64,000 nucleotides of DNA from Corbicula japonica (lineage: Eukaryota > Mollusca > Bivalvia > Venerida > Cyrenidae). The stretch's first letter is position 1. Every line of letters begins with the position of its first letter. Below, piece by piece: positions 48,601 to 57,577 of the stretch. The stretch lies in NCBI GenBank assembly GCA_038501625.1, contig JAZAYU010001059.1:32804-96803 (forward strand). Reading direction: 5' to 3'. The notes under the pieces are model-generated. The model saw nothing but the letters and a program-made list of their open reading frames with translations, searched no databases and was not told where the DNA came from. The position numbers and the translations under genes were made by a program.

Positions 48601-51600
48601 GAAATTTCATTGGACTCGTAAAAATGACCGTAGATATGCGTACTAACTTATAACGTTACATACCGAAATCGGCTTGAAAACTTCATATTTATGTCATAAA
48701 TATAGCGCCGATCTCGAATAATTTGATATAGATAAAATGTGTTCATACTGACTCCTTAATAAGTTTATGTTCATTAAATTTTAGTCAAACTTGCTAAAAA
48801 ATAATAGCGAAAGCGTTCTCATCGAGTGTATTTTTACTAGCGCAAGTAAAAGTCTTTGTTTTTTTGTATAATGAGTGGGAGCTTAATTGCAAATACTGAT
48901 TTCATAATTTTATTTAACAAAATCACCTCTGTATGATATCTAATTGTTATAAGAGAAAAACAATATTGAAAAGATTGTTCTTTATGAAACTCACGATTGA
49001 GCGTCTTACTAAAAGACGGAATGCCCTTGCAAATCAGGCCCGTTCAGAGCTGAATTTACTACGAACATACGGCATCACAGTACCGTTGAGTGACCACATA
49101 TTCCACTGTTCAAGCGAAGTTGACAATGTTGCAGTACATATTTTGAGTATGTTCCAACCGTCCATGACTGACGAGTTCTCACCACTGAGAACTGTAGCCG
49201 ACGGCAACTGTTTCTACAGGGCCGTCTCATTAGCTTTATGTGGAACTGAAAAACACCATGTACACAGTAATTAATCACATGAACGCCGTAGTCTGTTGTT
49301 GGACGCAGGTATTGTGTGATTAAATGCTGTGTCAATACACAGCCGGCAGACCTTACCTTAAACATCAGCGCTGTAATAATGATTCTTTTCTGTTTTTTGT
49401 GTTGTATGTATTATTTGTAAAATAATCATTTACAGCCTACATAGCAGTGCTGTGTGATGAGACAGTAATTTATCACATGAACGCCGTAGCCTGTTGTTGG
49501 ACGCAGGTATTGTGTGATTAATTGCTGTGTCAATACACAGCCCACAGATCTTACCTTAAACCTCAGATTTATACAATAAATAACAAAACATACATGGATC
49601 TGGTATTTATTATTTTGAGTTTAACAAACTCATTTTAAACTAAACACTTTTCTCACATCGTAGAAATATTTTACATGTCCCTTGTCGTTGAATTGAACGA
49701 GATAAGCAGCGTAGTGTTGTGGAAATTTGACTGTTGAAACTCTTGAGTTAGCAAAGGGTCCTTTATGAACTTTCCTCTCTCTCTCTGTGAAGGATATCTT
49801 CTTCACGCCCGCCTATTTCAAGTGTTCAACAATAGCACCAATAAATCCGGCGAGGTCTTTGGGTCTCGTGTCGTGTATAAAATCATTACACCCTATCGTG
49901 AGTATAACTACTTGGGGCTTGAATTCCTTCAGTTTCTGCATAGCTTCCGCTGAGTAAAGCTCTGCTGTCGTGCCACCAACTCCGAAGAATCGTACAGTCG
50001 CTGGAACCAGTAAGTAAACCAAATAAAATATTTATTTTTGTAGTTATATTAATGTTACTAAATAGTATATATCTATATTATTAGGCACTAGTTTGCTTCA
50101 ATCAGTTCTCAAATAAAATGATTAAAGATTCAATTTTGGTATCGTACTATTTAATTATTATAATAATATTCACTATATACCTTCATATTTACGGTAATTT
50201 GCATATATCCCGATACGATTTATGTAACTTTATTACATTTATAGCTTATTCATATTCAAACTTTTAGGCATTTTGTTTAAAATTTTTAGAACAATTTATT
50301 AAAGATTTACGCTTTATTTATGACTTATACGTTAGTACGCATATCTACAGTTAATTTTGCAATTTCAAATGAAATTCTGAATTAAATCTTCTTAAATTTT
50401 AATGAACATTCCTTATGAATTCACAATTAATAAAAAAGGAACTAATAACTGGGGAAAATGAATTTAAAAAGTCGCTTTCGGTAGTTCGGTATCTCTTTGC
50501 GACCCGCTTTCGGATATTCGCTCGCTTGCTTTTGGAAAAAGTTTTACGAAAATTTAATAAATACAAACGTATTAAGACGTCAATATGATCATATTTTTGA
50601 TTTATAACAATCTATTTCAGATTTAAGCCATACTTAATATATAAACAGGAAGTTAACTCGGCGATTTCGGTTTGTGACATACAACGTTATATGTTACAGT
50701 TGTTCAGGCAGTAACGGATTTCAGGGTATAGCGGATAGCGTGTCCGTTTTCTTGCTCATTTCCATTTTATTTTATATTCAGAAAAATAAACAATTACCCC
50801 GTCATGAAGAGTGAACTATCCCGTTTACGTACATGTATATTTTCTGGATTTTGACTTTTGCATGGAGTGAATATAATACAACAAATGGAACGGGTAAATC
50901 GGAAGTTTACAACAACACGATGCTTTTACACGGTTAACAAAAAAAGAAAGACAAAGTTTCACAACAATAGCTGGTAAAGTATCACTTTTTGGGATTTGGT
51001 TTGTGTATAAATAAACCTTCTATCATTGTCATAAAGCATTTGTTTACAATTTCTACAGTGTCAGCGAACAGAGGTATAAATTATTACCACGTGCTTCAGG
51101 TAGTAACGGATTGCGTACATGTACAAATGTGGGGTCATCTCAAAGTAGGCATGATCTGTCAAATTGCTGTTTAAGTTAGGTTTAAAAGGGAGATATGATA
51201 TTTTGTAATGATAAATGTGTGTTAAAATGTAGAAATGATACCTTAAGTACTTTATTAGTTTATTAATATTGATACTGGGGCGCATCCAGTTTGGGTTATG
51301 TGGTTAATAACAAGATGTTTAATTATGTGTTTTTTTTTTATAAAAATGGTCTGTGAAAATTCATAAAGGTACCACAGTTGTCTGAAATTATTGTCTGTTT
51401 GAGTTGTATTTTCAACATTATGTCTTTCAGGTATCAGCAAGTGAACCAGTCTCATCTTCAGGTTCCATAAGCAATGAATTCTCATCGGCCACTAGCATGG
51501 CAATTATCACATTAGAAGATTCTGTAATCAAAGGGTATCATGCTTTCAAGATAAGACCTCCTGATACTACCCCAAAGACAAAATTAATTGTTGACAGGGA

Positions 51601-54600
51601 GTACACTAATATTGCAGACAATGATGCCTGTCTTGTATTGGTGCCAGAACTATCAGCATTTGACCAGAAATGTCATAAAATGGTGACTGATAAGCAAAGA
51701 AATTTACTATTGTCAGATATTGCTGGGTTACTGATTGGCCATGTGCCACGTATTTTGGCCAGTTGCTTCCGTACTGTCCTTGACAAAGGAGGAAGAGTCT
51801 ATGCTTCTGCAACTGGTGATCCAGTTCCCAGTTTTTATTATTGGCCAGCACCGAATGAAAAGGGTGGTGGAGTTGTGATTCCATGTTTTTATACTTTAGT
51901 TGTTGAAGACTTGAAGAAAACTGTTAAGATGTTATCTTAGACACTATTCTTTATGCCAGAAGGAAGTGTAAAGCACATAAAGAACCAGTATTATTATAAT
52001 ATGTGAATGGTCAGGTTAAGTGCTCAAAGACAAAGTACATGATCTAGTCAGAGTAGTTTCCATTACATTTAGCATCAAGTCTTTAGTGTGTTAGAAGAAT
52101 GTTATCTTTATCTACACATATTTCCAGTTAAAATTTTACTTTTATATTTTACATGATCTAATCAGTAGATCTTTTTTACATGTACTCATTACTTTTTCTC
52201 AGGTTAACATTTTTATAACCTTAATTCAAAGATATCTCAGTTTTTTGCATATGTGTTGTTATATGTTGTTTTGTTATTGGCCACCATGCTCAGTTATTTT
52301 ATTATGATCAGTATATATGCAACTGTTATATGAAAACAAATTAACTAAATGTTTATACTGTTTGATGTGATTATACTGTTAATTCCATTTAATTTCTGTG
52401 TGATTTGTTTGATTTTAAAATGCCAATAATTTTTCTTAATAAAGAATTTAATGACATATTGTGTTAGGATTTTCTTCTGTTACTGTTAACTGTTACTGTT
52501 GGGTTTAATTTAGATCAGAGTGGATTTTTTTTATTTGATTAACCTTTGAATTTGTTTTAATACATGTTCATCAACAATACCAACAATACACAATGTTTGA
52601 GCTGGTTTGAGACGCCCCCCCCCCCCAGTGAGCTTCATTTACCTATCCCATACTGCCCGAAGCTATCCGCTACTGGCTGATTCGATGAGGTAATATAAAC
52701 AAAGATTAGTGTGTGACAGATCTAACAGAATGTTTAAAAATGACCTGTTTTGAAGTGTGTACACTTTTCTCTGTCGGAAAGTATCGATTTGTTGGTGAAA
52801 TTTCTACTTTTAAAGACCTGTGCAGCGGTAATCTGCCTAGCTATCCGTTACTGCCTGAACAACTGTAGTACGCACATCTACGGTCATTTTACAATTTCAA
52901 ATCAAATTTCTGAATTGAATCATCTTTATTTTCATAAATATTCATTTTATAATCACACTAATTATTAATAAGCATTAATAACGGGGAAAAATGAATTTAT
53001 AAAGTTGATTTCGGTAATTCCCAGTCGATTTCGGTTGATTTCGGTAATTCGGTTGATTTCGGTAAATCGGGTGACCCGTCAAAATCCACTCAGACTATAT
53101 TATATTATAAGAAAATTTAGCTGGTTGTTTTATGTGTAAAATGACCGTTAAATGCTTAGGCAGAACTACAAATTTAACAACTCATTTGTGAGGACCTATA
53201 CATTGTTGCTGTCTGCAAATAAAAGGTGGAATGTGGACCCTCTGTTGAGAAAACTGTTTCTCTTGAATGTAAGTTGGAAGTTTAGCAAACTTTGGGTCAT
53301 ATAATCTTTAGCCAAGTTAAAATCTAGTCATTAAAACTCAAGTTTGTTTAAATAACTGTGACAACTGTTCTACAATACTCTACATAGTGAATAATCTTTC
53401 ATGAACCGATGGTTTACTTTAAATGCATGTGTAAGATCCCAACAGTATTTTGTGACATGTATTGTGATACAGCTGGCCTGTACCATGATGTATTGCAATG
53501 CACTTTGCTCCCCAATACCCATCCCTAGTTCAGCAACATAATGACTGGGACTGACTGTGTTACATGTCAGGACAGCTCACTAGATCACAGTATTTACTTT
53601 CTACCTGAAATTAGCACAACACAAAACACAAATAATTGTTTAAATTATGTGTACAATGCTTAAAGAGTATGAAGTTTGATATGTTATAAGGAAATGAAAG
53701 TCAACACTAGCTAGTGTCTAGTCAGGCATTTCATGATCACCACAGTACAGGTAACAGTGATCTTGAAAGGCTTTGGACAGATGGGGGATATGTTAACCAT
53801 TATCTCCATATAGATGCATTTATGGCTTGGGCGAACAGTGTATATCAGATATCCGGATCAGCTGGCACATCTGTGCTGTCTTATCAGGATCAGCACTGTT
53901 TTGTTTCTTTATTATGTCTCCCACCACGTAGTGGTGTGGGAGACATTTTGATTTGCTCCTGTCTGTCCGTCTGTCTGTCCGTCTGTCCTTCTGTCTGTCA
54001 CACTTGTCCGCTCTCTAAGTCAAACAGTTTTCATCGGATCATCACCAAACTTCATCAAAATGTTAGTGGCCATAATATCTCGATCAAGTTCGATAACCAG
54101 CCATATTGCCCAAGGAATCTCAGAATTATGGCCCTTGAATTATCAAAAATAAGTTGTTTGAGGCTTGTCCACTCTGTAACTTGAACAGTTATCATCTGAT
54201 CTTCACCATACTTTATGAAAATGTTTGTGGCCATAATATCTCGGCCAAGTTCGATAACCAGCCGTATTGCCCCAGTCATGTCGGATTTATGGCCCTTGAA
54301 TTATCCAAAATTGGCTGTTTAAGCCTTGTCTGCTATGTAACTGAAATATTCATCAACTGATTTTCAATAAACATTATGATAATGTGTGTGGCCTTAATAT
54401 CTTGGCCAAGTTCGAAAACCAGCCACTTTGCACCAGGCATATCAGATTTATGGCCCTTTGATTTATCCGAAATTAGCCTTTTAAACATGTCACTAACCTG
54501 GTTCATCTCTCAAAGTCAGATAGTTTTCATTGTATCTTCACCAAAGGTCTCCCACCACGTAGTGGTGTGGGAGACATTTTGATTTGCTCCTGTCTGTCCG

Positions 54601-57354
54601 TCTGTCTGTCCGTCTGTCTGTCACACTTGTCCGCTCTCTAAGTCAAACAGTTTTCATCGGATCATCACCAAACTTCATCAAAATGTTAGTGGCCATAATA
54701 TCTCGATCAAGTTCGATAACCAGCCATATTGCCCAAGGAATCTCAGAATTATGGCCCTTGAATTATCAAAAATAAGTTGTTTGAGGCTTGTCCACTCTGT
54801 AACTTGAACAGTTATCATCTGATCTTCACCATACTTTATGAAAATGTTTGTGGCCATAATATCTCGGCCAAGTTCGATAACCAGCCGTATTGCCCCAGTC
54901 ATGTCGGATTTATGGCCCTTGAATTATCCAAAATTGGCTGTTTAAGCCTTGTCTGCTATGTAACTGAAATATTCATCAACTGATTTTCAATAAACATTAT
55001 GATAATGTGTGTGGCCTTAATATCTTGGCCAAGTTCGAAAACCAGCCACTTTGCACCAGGCATATCAGATTTATGGCCCTTTGATTTATCCGAAATTAGC
55101 CTTTTGAACATGTCACTAACCTGGTTCATCTCATGATTTGGTTCTTCTCTCATTTTCTGCTATTTTTATTATATGATGTTCACCAAATGCTATAATTATC
55201 TGTGTAATAAAAAAACAGCCGCTTTGACCCCGGCACATAAGACTTATGGCCCATTTATTTATTTACAATTGGCCTTGATAGCCTTGTACACTCACTCTCA
55301 TGGTCTTTTTTCAGTGCATCTTCACTGATATATCAAAATGTTAATGACAACAAGTTTGACAACCAGCCACATTGACCCTGGCACTTCAGGATTATGGCCC
55401 ATCAGAAATTGAAACTTATGTTTTTCCTGATCCTCCAAAAATTTGTGACATTGTTTATGACTAATATTGCACAGAACTTCCGTATGCCCTTTTAATAAAT
55501 TGCCATCTTTATATTCACTTCACCAGTTTTATCCTGTGCATCATCAAAGATGATGCCTTTGTGGGAGACATGTGCTTTTCCCAAAAGCAGTTCTAGTTTA
55601 TAAGGGTATTTTGGACCAAACAACAAACATTGCTGATCATGATTAGATGGCACAGATGTGCCGGCTGATCAGGATGAAAATTGGTAGTACATGTGTTAAA
55701 ATGCACATATATGGAGTAAAGAGTTAAAAACGCTAAATTTAGTTTTCATATTGTTACTCTAGTTTGTATTCTTACTGTGTAGGACATGCAGGCTATCAAT
55801 GCCACCAGTGTGCATCCAAGGATGATGGTTCTGTGCCGCCATTTTGCACCGACCCATATGACGCGGAGGAAATGGACGCACTGGATGACTGCGATGACAG
55901 AGACACACACTGTCTGAAGAGCAAAGTGGTCACAAAACTGAACGATGCTGGCTTCATTACAGGACAACCAAGAGGTATGCAACACTTCACACATTGAAGA
56001 TGACCAGATATATCAACCCTGAATGTACCAAGTAATGCCTTGGTCAACATTTTCAACCATTCTAGACCCTGATTAAGGCACTTTTATCAAGTTTTAAACA
56101 ATATGCTTTTCAGTTTTATATGCCACACTGAAAAAGGTTGTGTTGACAGTTGTGGCTGAGGTTGACTGTCTGATTGTCCATCCAGCCATAACCCTTTTTG
56201 GTAATTTAATAAAAAAAACAAACTGAAAATAAATTTGTGATCAAAAACAAAAGAATGACATTCACCATGATTGATTAATAGGTTGCTTCTGGTTAGTAGA
56301 TGACTCCTGTAGGTTTTGATGCCAATAAGTCAATTGGTTTCAAATATATAACTAGAGAACAGTTTGACTTACAGTCACTAAACTTTATGAATAGATTGCT
56401 TATGGATCATAGGTGACCCCTGTATGATTTTAGTGACTAAATACCAGAGGTCAAAGACTTTTTATTGAAAATTGGTTTCTTAATCTGGTAAAGTACTGAA
56501 CAATGTTTTTACAAACAGTTACCAAACTAGGCAGGGAAATTGGTTTTCAAGAATAGATGAATTCGGAAGTTAGGTGACTGAAGGCATACATTTCTTCAGT
56601 TATTGATTGGAAACAAATTCTTAAGTAACAAATGAAGATTGTAAAGATTCTTATAAATCTGTCAGTTTTCATAATTAACTACAAACACTCAATTTTGACT
56701 TGACTATATATTACATCTATGATGTAGCTGAAACAGTTGTCTTATTGCTATGTATGTGTTTCAGAGTCCGTTGTTGTTACAAGAGGATGTATTAGAGCTG
56801 ACGGAGAACGTATGTCTTAGTTTTTTTTTTTACTACACTGACTAATGACAAATGTTTCTAGTCCGATAGTTTGCAACCGTTTATAAAAAGATGGTCAGGA
56901 AACATTTATTTGAGTAATTGTCATTAGAAAATAGTTTTGGAATGAAAACAACTTACTGATGATCATAAAACATTAATGTCATAACTAAAGAAATATTGTT
57001 CTAAAAAGTTTTGAATATCTGCTAATTAAAGAAGACATTATTTTGAAACTTTTGAACATAGGATTGTCAATTTCAATAAAAGATATTAACAAATCATATA
57101 TTGTACTGTCCAATATTACAAATAAGCCTTCAGATAGAAAATCTGGCTTGCTTAATGGGTTTGTGAAGAGGTTGCATTACAAATATTTTTACTTTCTTTC
57201 AGCTGATGGCTGCCGATACTTTGAAGCTGATTCTGCATTTTTCTTCTGGTGTATTTGTTCCGGTAATGGATGCAACAGTGCGCATGGTGTTATTTCAAGC
57301 CTGACCTTCACCTTGCTGATGGTTGCCATAGCAACGATCTTCAACAGTCTATAA
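45623..57354 (+). CDS. Ly6/uPAR three-finger (quiver/sleepless-like) protein, gene 2; 4 exons
   Basis: Joining 45623-45680, 55783-55974, 56765-56809 and 57203-57354 gives 447 nt, a 148-residue protein with no internal stop. All three introns are GT-AG and phase 1. Residues 1-20 are a signal peptide. The mature part begins HAGYQCHQC, and ten cysteines follow (26, 29, 41, 56, 63, 92, 102, 115, 117, 122), closing with CICSGNGCN. Residues 128-148 are a hydrophobic GPI-anchor-type tail; the cleavage site is probably near N123-G127. The acidic loop at 43-60 (about ten Asp/Glu) is distinctive. Intron 1, about 10.1 kb, holds the nested transposons described separately. Structure and family place it on the outer cell surface as a modulator of membrane proteins; the specific partner is not visible. 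It is most likely a tandem duplicate of gene 1. Confidence 0.85.
46000..48056. other. Intron 1 of Ly6 gene 2, no gene seen
   Basis: AT-rich. One short block (CCTGTTCCATATACTATAGTGGTGGG at 46128 and CCTGTTGTATATACTGTAGTGGTGGG at 47680) recurs. No exon recognised. Confidence 0.5.
46836..46923 (+). repeat. Perfect 44-bp tandem duplication
   Basis: GATTGAGCGTTTACGCCAAA through CAAACCTTAGCA occurs twice with no difference (46836-46879 and 46880-46923). Confidence 0.95.
48067..48810 (+). repeat. Left terminal inverted repeat with two tandem sub-units
   Basis: Sub-unit 1 (about 48067-48460) and sub-unit 2 (about 48463-48810) share the order CCGAAATC block, TTCCCC(G/A)GTTAT, GACCGTAGAT(G/A)TGCGTACTAAC and AACTTGCTAAAAA. 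Sub-unit 2 is shorter and more diverged. Confidence 0.75.
48984..49274 (+). CDS. N-terminal part of an OTU-family cysteine protease, transposon cargo
   Basis: The ATG at 48984 gives 96 residues; an in-frame ATG at 48933 would add 17. Residues 73-80 read DGNCFYRA, the block of the OTU deubiquitinase family that contains the catalytic Asp and Cys (C76). The flanking LRTVADGNCFYRAVSLAL matches OTU proteins often found with animal transposons. The frame stops 20 residues after the catalytic Cys, so the rest of the papain-like fold and the catalytic His are missing. The stop falls where a 100-bp direct repeat begins (49264). The piece is either a truncated gene or a first exon; CACA|gtaatt at the end could be a splice donor. 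It lies just inside the left inverted repeat, on the side facing inward. Confidence 0.6.
   Translation: MKLTIERLTKRRNALANQARSELNLLRTYGITVPLSDHIFHCSSEVDNVAVHILSMFQPSMTDEFSPLRTVADGNCFYRAVSLALCGTEKHHVHSN
49264..49565 (+). repeat. Two direct copies of a ~100-bp unit inside the MULE-like element
   Basis: 49264-49374 and 49463-49565 both run from TCACATGAACGCCGTAG through TTGTTGGACGCAGGTATTG to ACCTTACCTTAAAC. Each contains a small hairpin (CTGTGT CAAT ACACAG). The unit interrupts the OTU reading frame. Confidence 0.75.
49630..50022 (-). pseudogene. SGNH/GDSL-hydrolase-like frame, broken by one in-frame stop
   Basis: On the minus strand, 50022 to 49816 encodes a segment with FGVGGTTAEL and, after a hydrophobic strand, ILTIGCND. 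These resemble blocks II and III (the GxND asparagine) of SGNH hydrolases. A single TAG at 49815-49813 interrupts it. The same frame then continues AGVKKI..., GPFANSRVSTVKF and FNDKGHVKYF to a TGA at 49632-49630. The serine-bearing block I would lie upstream; it may be on another exon (a tggttccag acceptor precedes the conserved part) or lost. The family lipase/esterase function cannot be assumed here. SGNH-like domains occur in several animal mobile elements. The stop could also be an assembly error. Confidence 0.5.
50330..50696 (-). repeat. Inner segment of the right terminal inverted repeat
   Basis: This is the reverse complement of about 48280-48660, including ACCGAAATC, GCGGGTCGCAAAGAGATACC and GTAGATATGCGTACTAAC. 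It ends abruptly at ...ATGTTA where the second element starts. Confidence 0.75.
50697..52865. mobile_element. TA-flanked DNA transposon-like element carrying a HIRAN-like gene
   Basis: The left end CAGTTGTTCAGGCAGTAACG (50697) is the exact reverse complement of the right end ...CGTTACTGCCTGAACAACTG (ending 52865). TA flanks both sides. Deleting the element and one TA restores ATGTTAGTACG, the sequence present in the intact left repeat of the host element. Sub-terminal copies of the motif occur at 51093-51111 (TTCAGGTAGTAACGGAT) and near 52650-52680 and 52838-52860. A TA target and CAGT end are compatible with Tc1/mariner-like or related superfamilies. No DDE transposase is visible, so it is non-autonomous or of an unknown type. 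Confidence 0.8.
51497..51940 (+). CDS. HIRAN-like domain protein, transposon cargo
   Basis: The first in-frame ATG (51497) gives 147 residues; the frame is open from 51404 without ATG, and an acceptor (tgtctttcag ending 51430) suggests this may be a terminal exon starting at 51431. Residues 32-47 (VDREYTNIADNDACLV) resemble the HIRAN signature of charged residue, N.xD and small hydrophobic strand. Residues 80-101 (IGHVPRILA, then VLDKGGRV) match the characteristic I/VGH(L/V)PR...LxxGG part. HIRAN domains bind DNA ends or stalled forks, either alone or attached to helicases and nucleases; no partner domain is present here. AATAAA at 52438 lies 500 bp downstream. An intact, moderately GC-rich frame in AT-rich surroundings suggests a real coding sequence. 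Assignment is by motif only. Confidence 0.55.
   Translation: MAIITLEDSVIKGYHAFKIRPPDTTPKTKLIVDREYTNIADNDACLVLVPELSAFDQKCHKMVTDKQRNLLLSDIAGLLIGHVPRILASCFRTVLDKGGRVYASATGDPVPSFYYWPAPNEKGGGVVIPCFYTLVVEDLKKTVKMLS
52866..53076 (-). repeat. Outer segment of the right terminal inverted repeat
   Basis: This is nearly perfect as the reverse complement of 48067-48280, including GTACGCACATCTACGGTCAT and GGTTGATTTCGGTAAATCGG, and ends GGGTGACC. Confidence 0.8.
53909..55602 (+). mobile_element. Hairpin-headed interspersed element with internal 623-bp duplication
   Basis: Starts with the hairpin CTCCCACCAC GTA GTGGTGTGGGAG, then a GTCTGTCC-rich stretch and tandem ~120-bp units (ATGTTTGTGGCCATAATATC, GATAACCAGCC, TATGGCCCTTGAATTATC). 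It ends TGTGGGAGACATGTGC ... CAGTTCTAG. This layout resembles Helitron-derived non-autonomous elements of bivalves. The frames inside are repeat-derived. Confidence 0.7.
53919..55170 (+). repeat. 623-bp tandem duplication within the hairpin element
   Basis: 53919-54545 and 54548-55170 are almost identical, including the hairpin head. The minus-strand frames 54055-54279 and 54678-54902 translate identically. One GTCTGTCC unit differs in number. Confidence 0.9.
55783..55974 (+). CDS. Ly6 gene 2, exon 2
   Basis: Acceptor actgtgtag ends at 55782 and donor gtatgc starts at 55975. The 192-nt exon encodes GHAGYQCHQCAS through GQPR, with five cysteines and the acidic loop. Confidence 0.88.
56765..56809 (+). 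CDS. Ly6 gene 2, exon 3 (45-nt micro-exon)
   Basis: Acceptor tgtgtttcag ends at 56764 and donor gtatgt starts at 56810. It encodes ESVVVTRGCIRADGE with one cysteine. It aligns with the ESRVCVKDRE stretch of gene 1, where it is fused to the terminal exon, so the two paralogues differ by one intron. Confidence 0.8.
57203..57354 (+). CDS. Ly6 gene 2, terminal exon
   Basis: Acceptor tactttctttcag ends at 57202. It encodes the last four domain cysteines (DGC..., CICSGNGCN) and the hydrophobic tail, and stops with TAA at 57352-57354. The 3' end of the transcript is unclear; the next obvious AATAAA cluster is near 58175-58205. Confidence 0.88.
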
Positions 57355-57429
57355 TGAAACAGCCATTAGTCACTGAATTAGAAATACTTTTAAGGAGAGA
57401 GTATACACTCAGTTAGCATTGTATCCTAA

Positions 57430-57577
57430 GAGCCTAGAACTAAGATTAGAGACCAGTCTCAAATATCAAGCATCTGATTGGCTGAAATGGAGAAATGTCT
57501 TAATTTCAGCCAACCAGATGCTTGAGATTTGAGACTGGTCTACAATTTCAGGTTTATGGTCTTGGTCACTAGGAGCC
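57430..57577. mobile_element. Fold-back MITE, family C
   Basis: TAAGATTAGAGACCAGTCTC and CATCTGATTGGCTGAAATGG, paired with GAGACTGGTCTACAATTTCA. It lies 75 bp after the stop codon of Ly6 gene 2, probably in its 3' UTR or just beyond. Confidence 0.85.

Larger units (their letters stand above)
48067..53077. mobile_element. Long-TIR DNA transposon-like element (MULE-like), about 2.8 kb before it was split
   Basis: The outer 48067-48290 recurs as its reverse complement at 52866-53076, starting GGTCACCCGATTTACCG. The next stretch, 48280-48660, recurs inverted at 50330-50696. The two right-hand pieces are contiguous once the 50697-52865 insertion is removed, giving inverted repeats of roughly 600 bp. 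The flanks GTCAAGATCC (48057-48066) and GTCAAAATCC (53078-53087) look like a 10-bp target duplication with one mismatch. Each arm contains tandem sub-units rich in the motif CCGAAATC. Long inverted repeats, a 9-10-bp duplication and captured gene fragments are hallmarks of Mutator-like elements, but no transposase was recognised, so the superfamily is inference. The interior carries an OTU start and an SGNH-like frame. Confidence 0.75.
53785..55735. mobile_element. Palindromic MITE (family D) split by a hairpin element
   Basis: The left half 53785-53908 (GATATGTTAACCATTATCTC ... CAGCTGGCACATCTGTGCTG ... CAGCACTGTTTTG) and the right half 55603-55735 (CAACAAACATTGCTGATC ... GGCACAGATGTGCCGGCTGA ... 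ATATGGAGTAAAGAGTTAAA) together make one member of the family seen whole at 58330-58568 and 59862-60085. Confidence 0.75.

Noticed and set aside
53714..55153. Plus- and minus-strand frames of 60-156 residues
   Set aside because: Repeat-derived; the same frames occur twice because of the 623-bp duplication.
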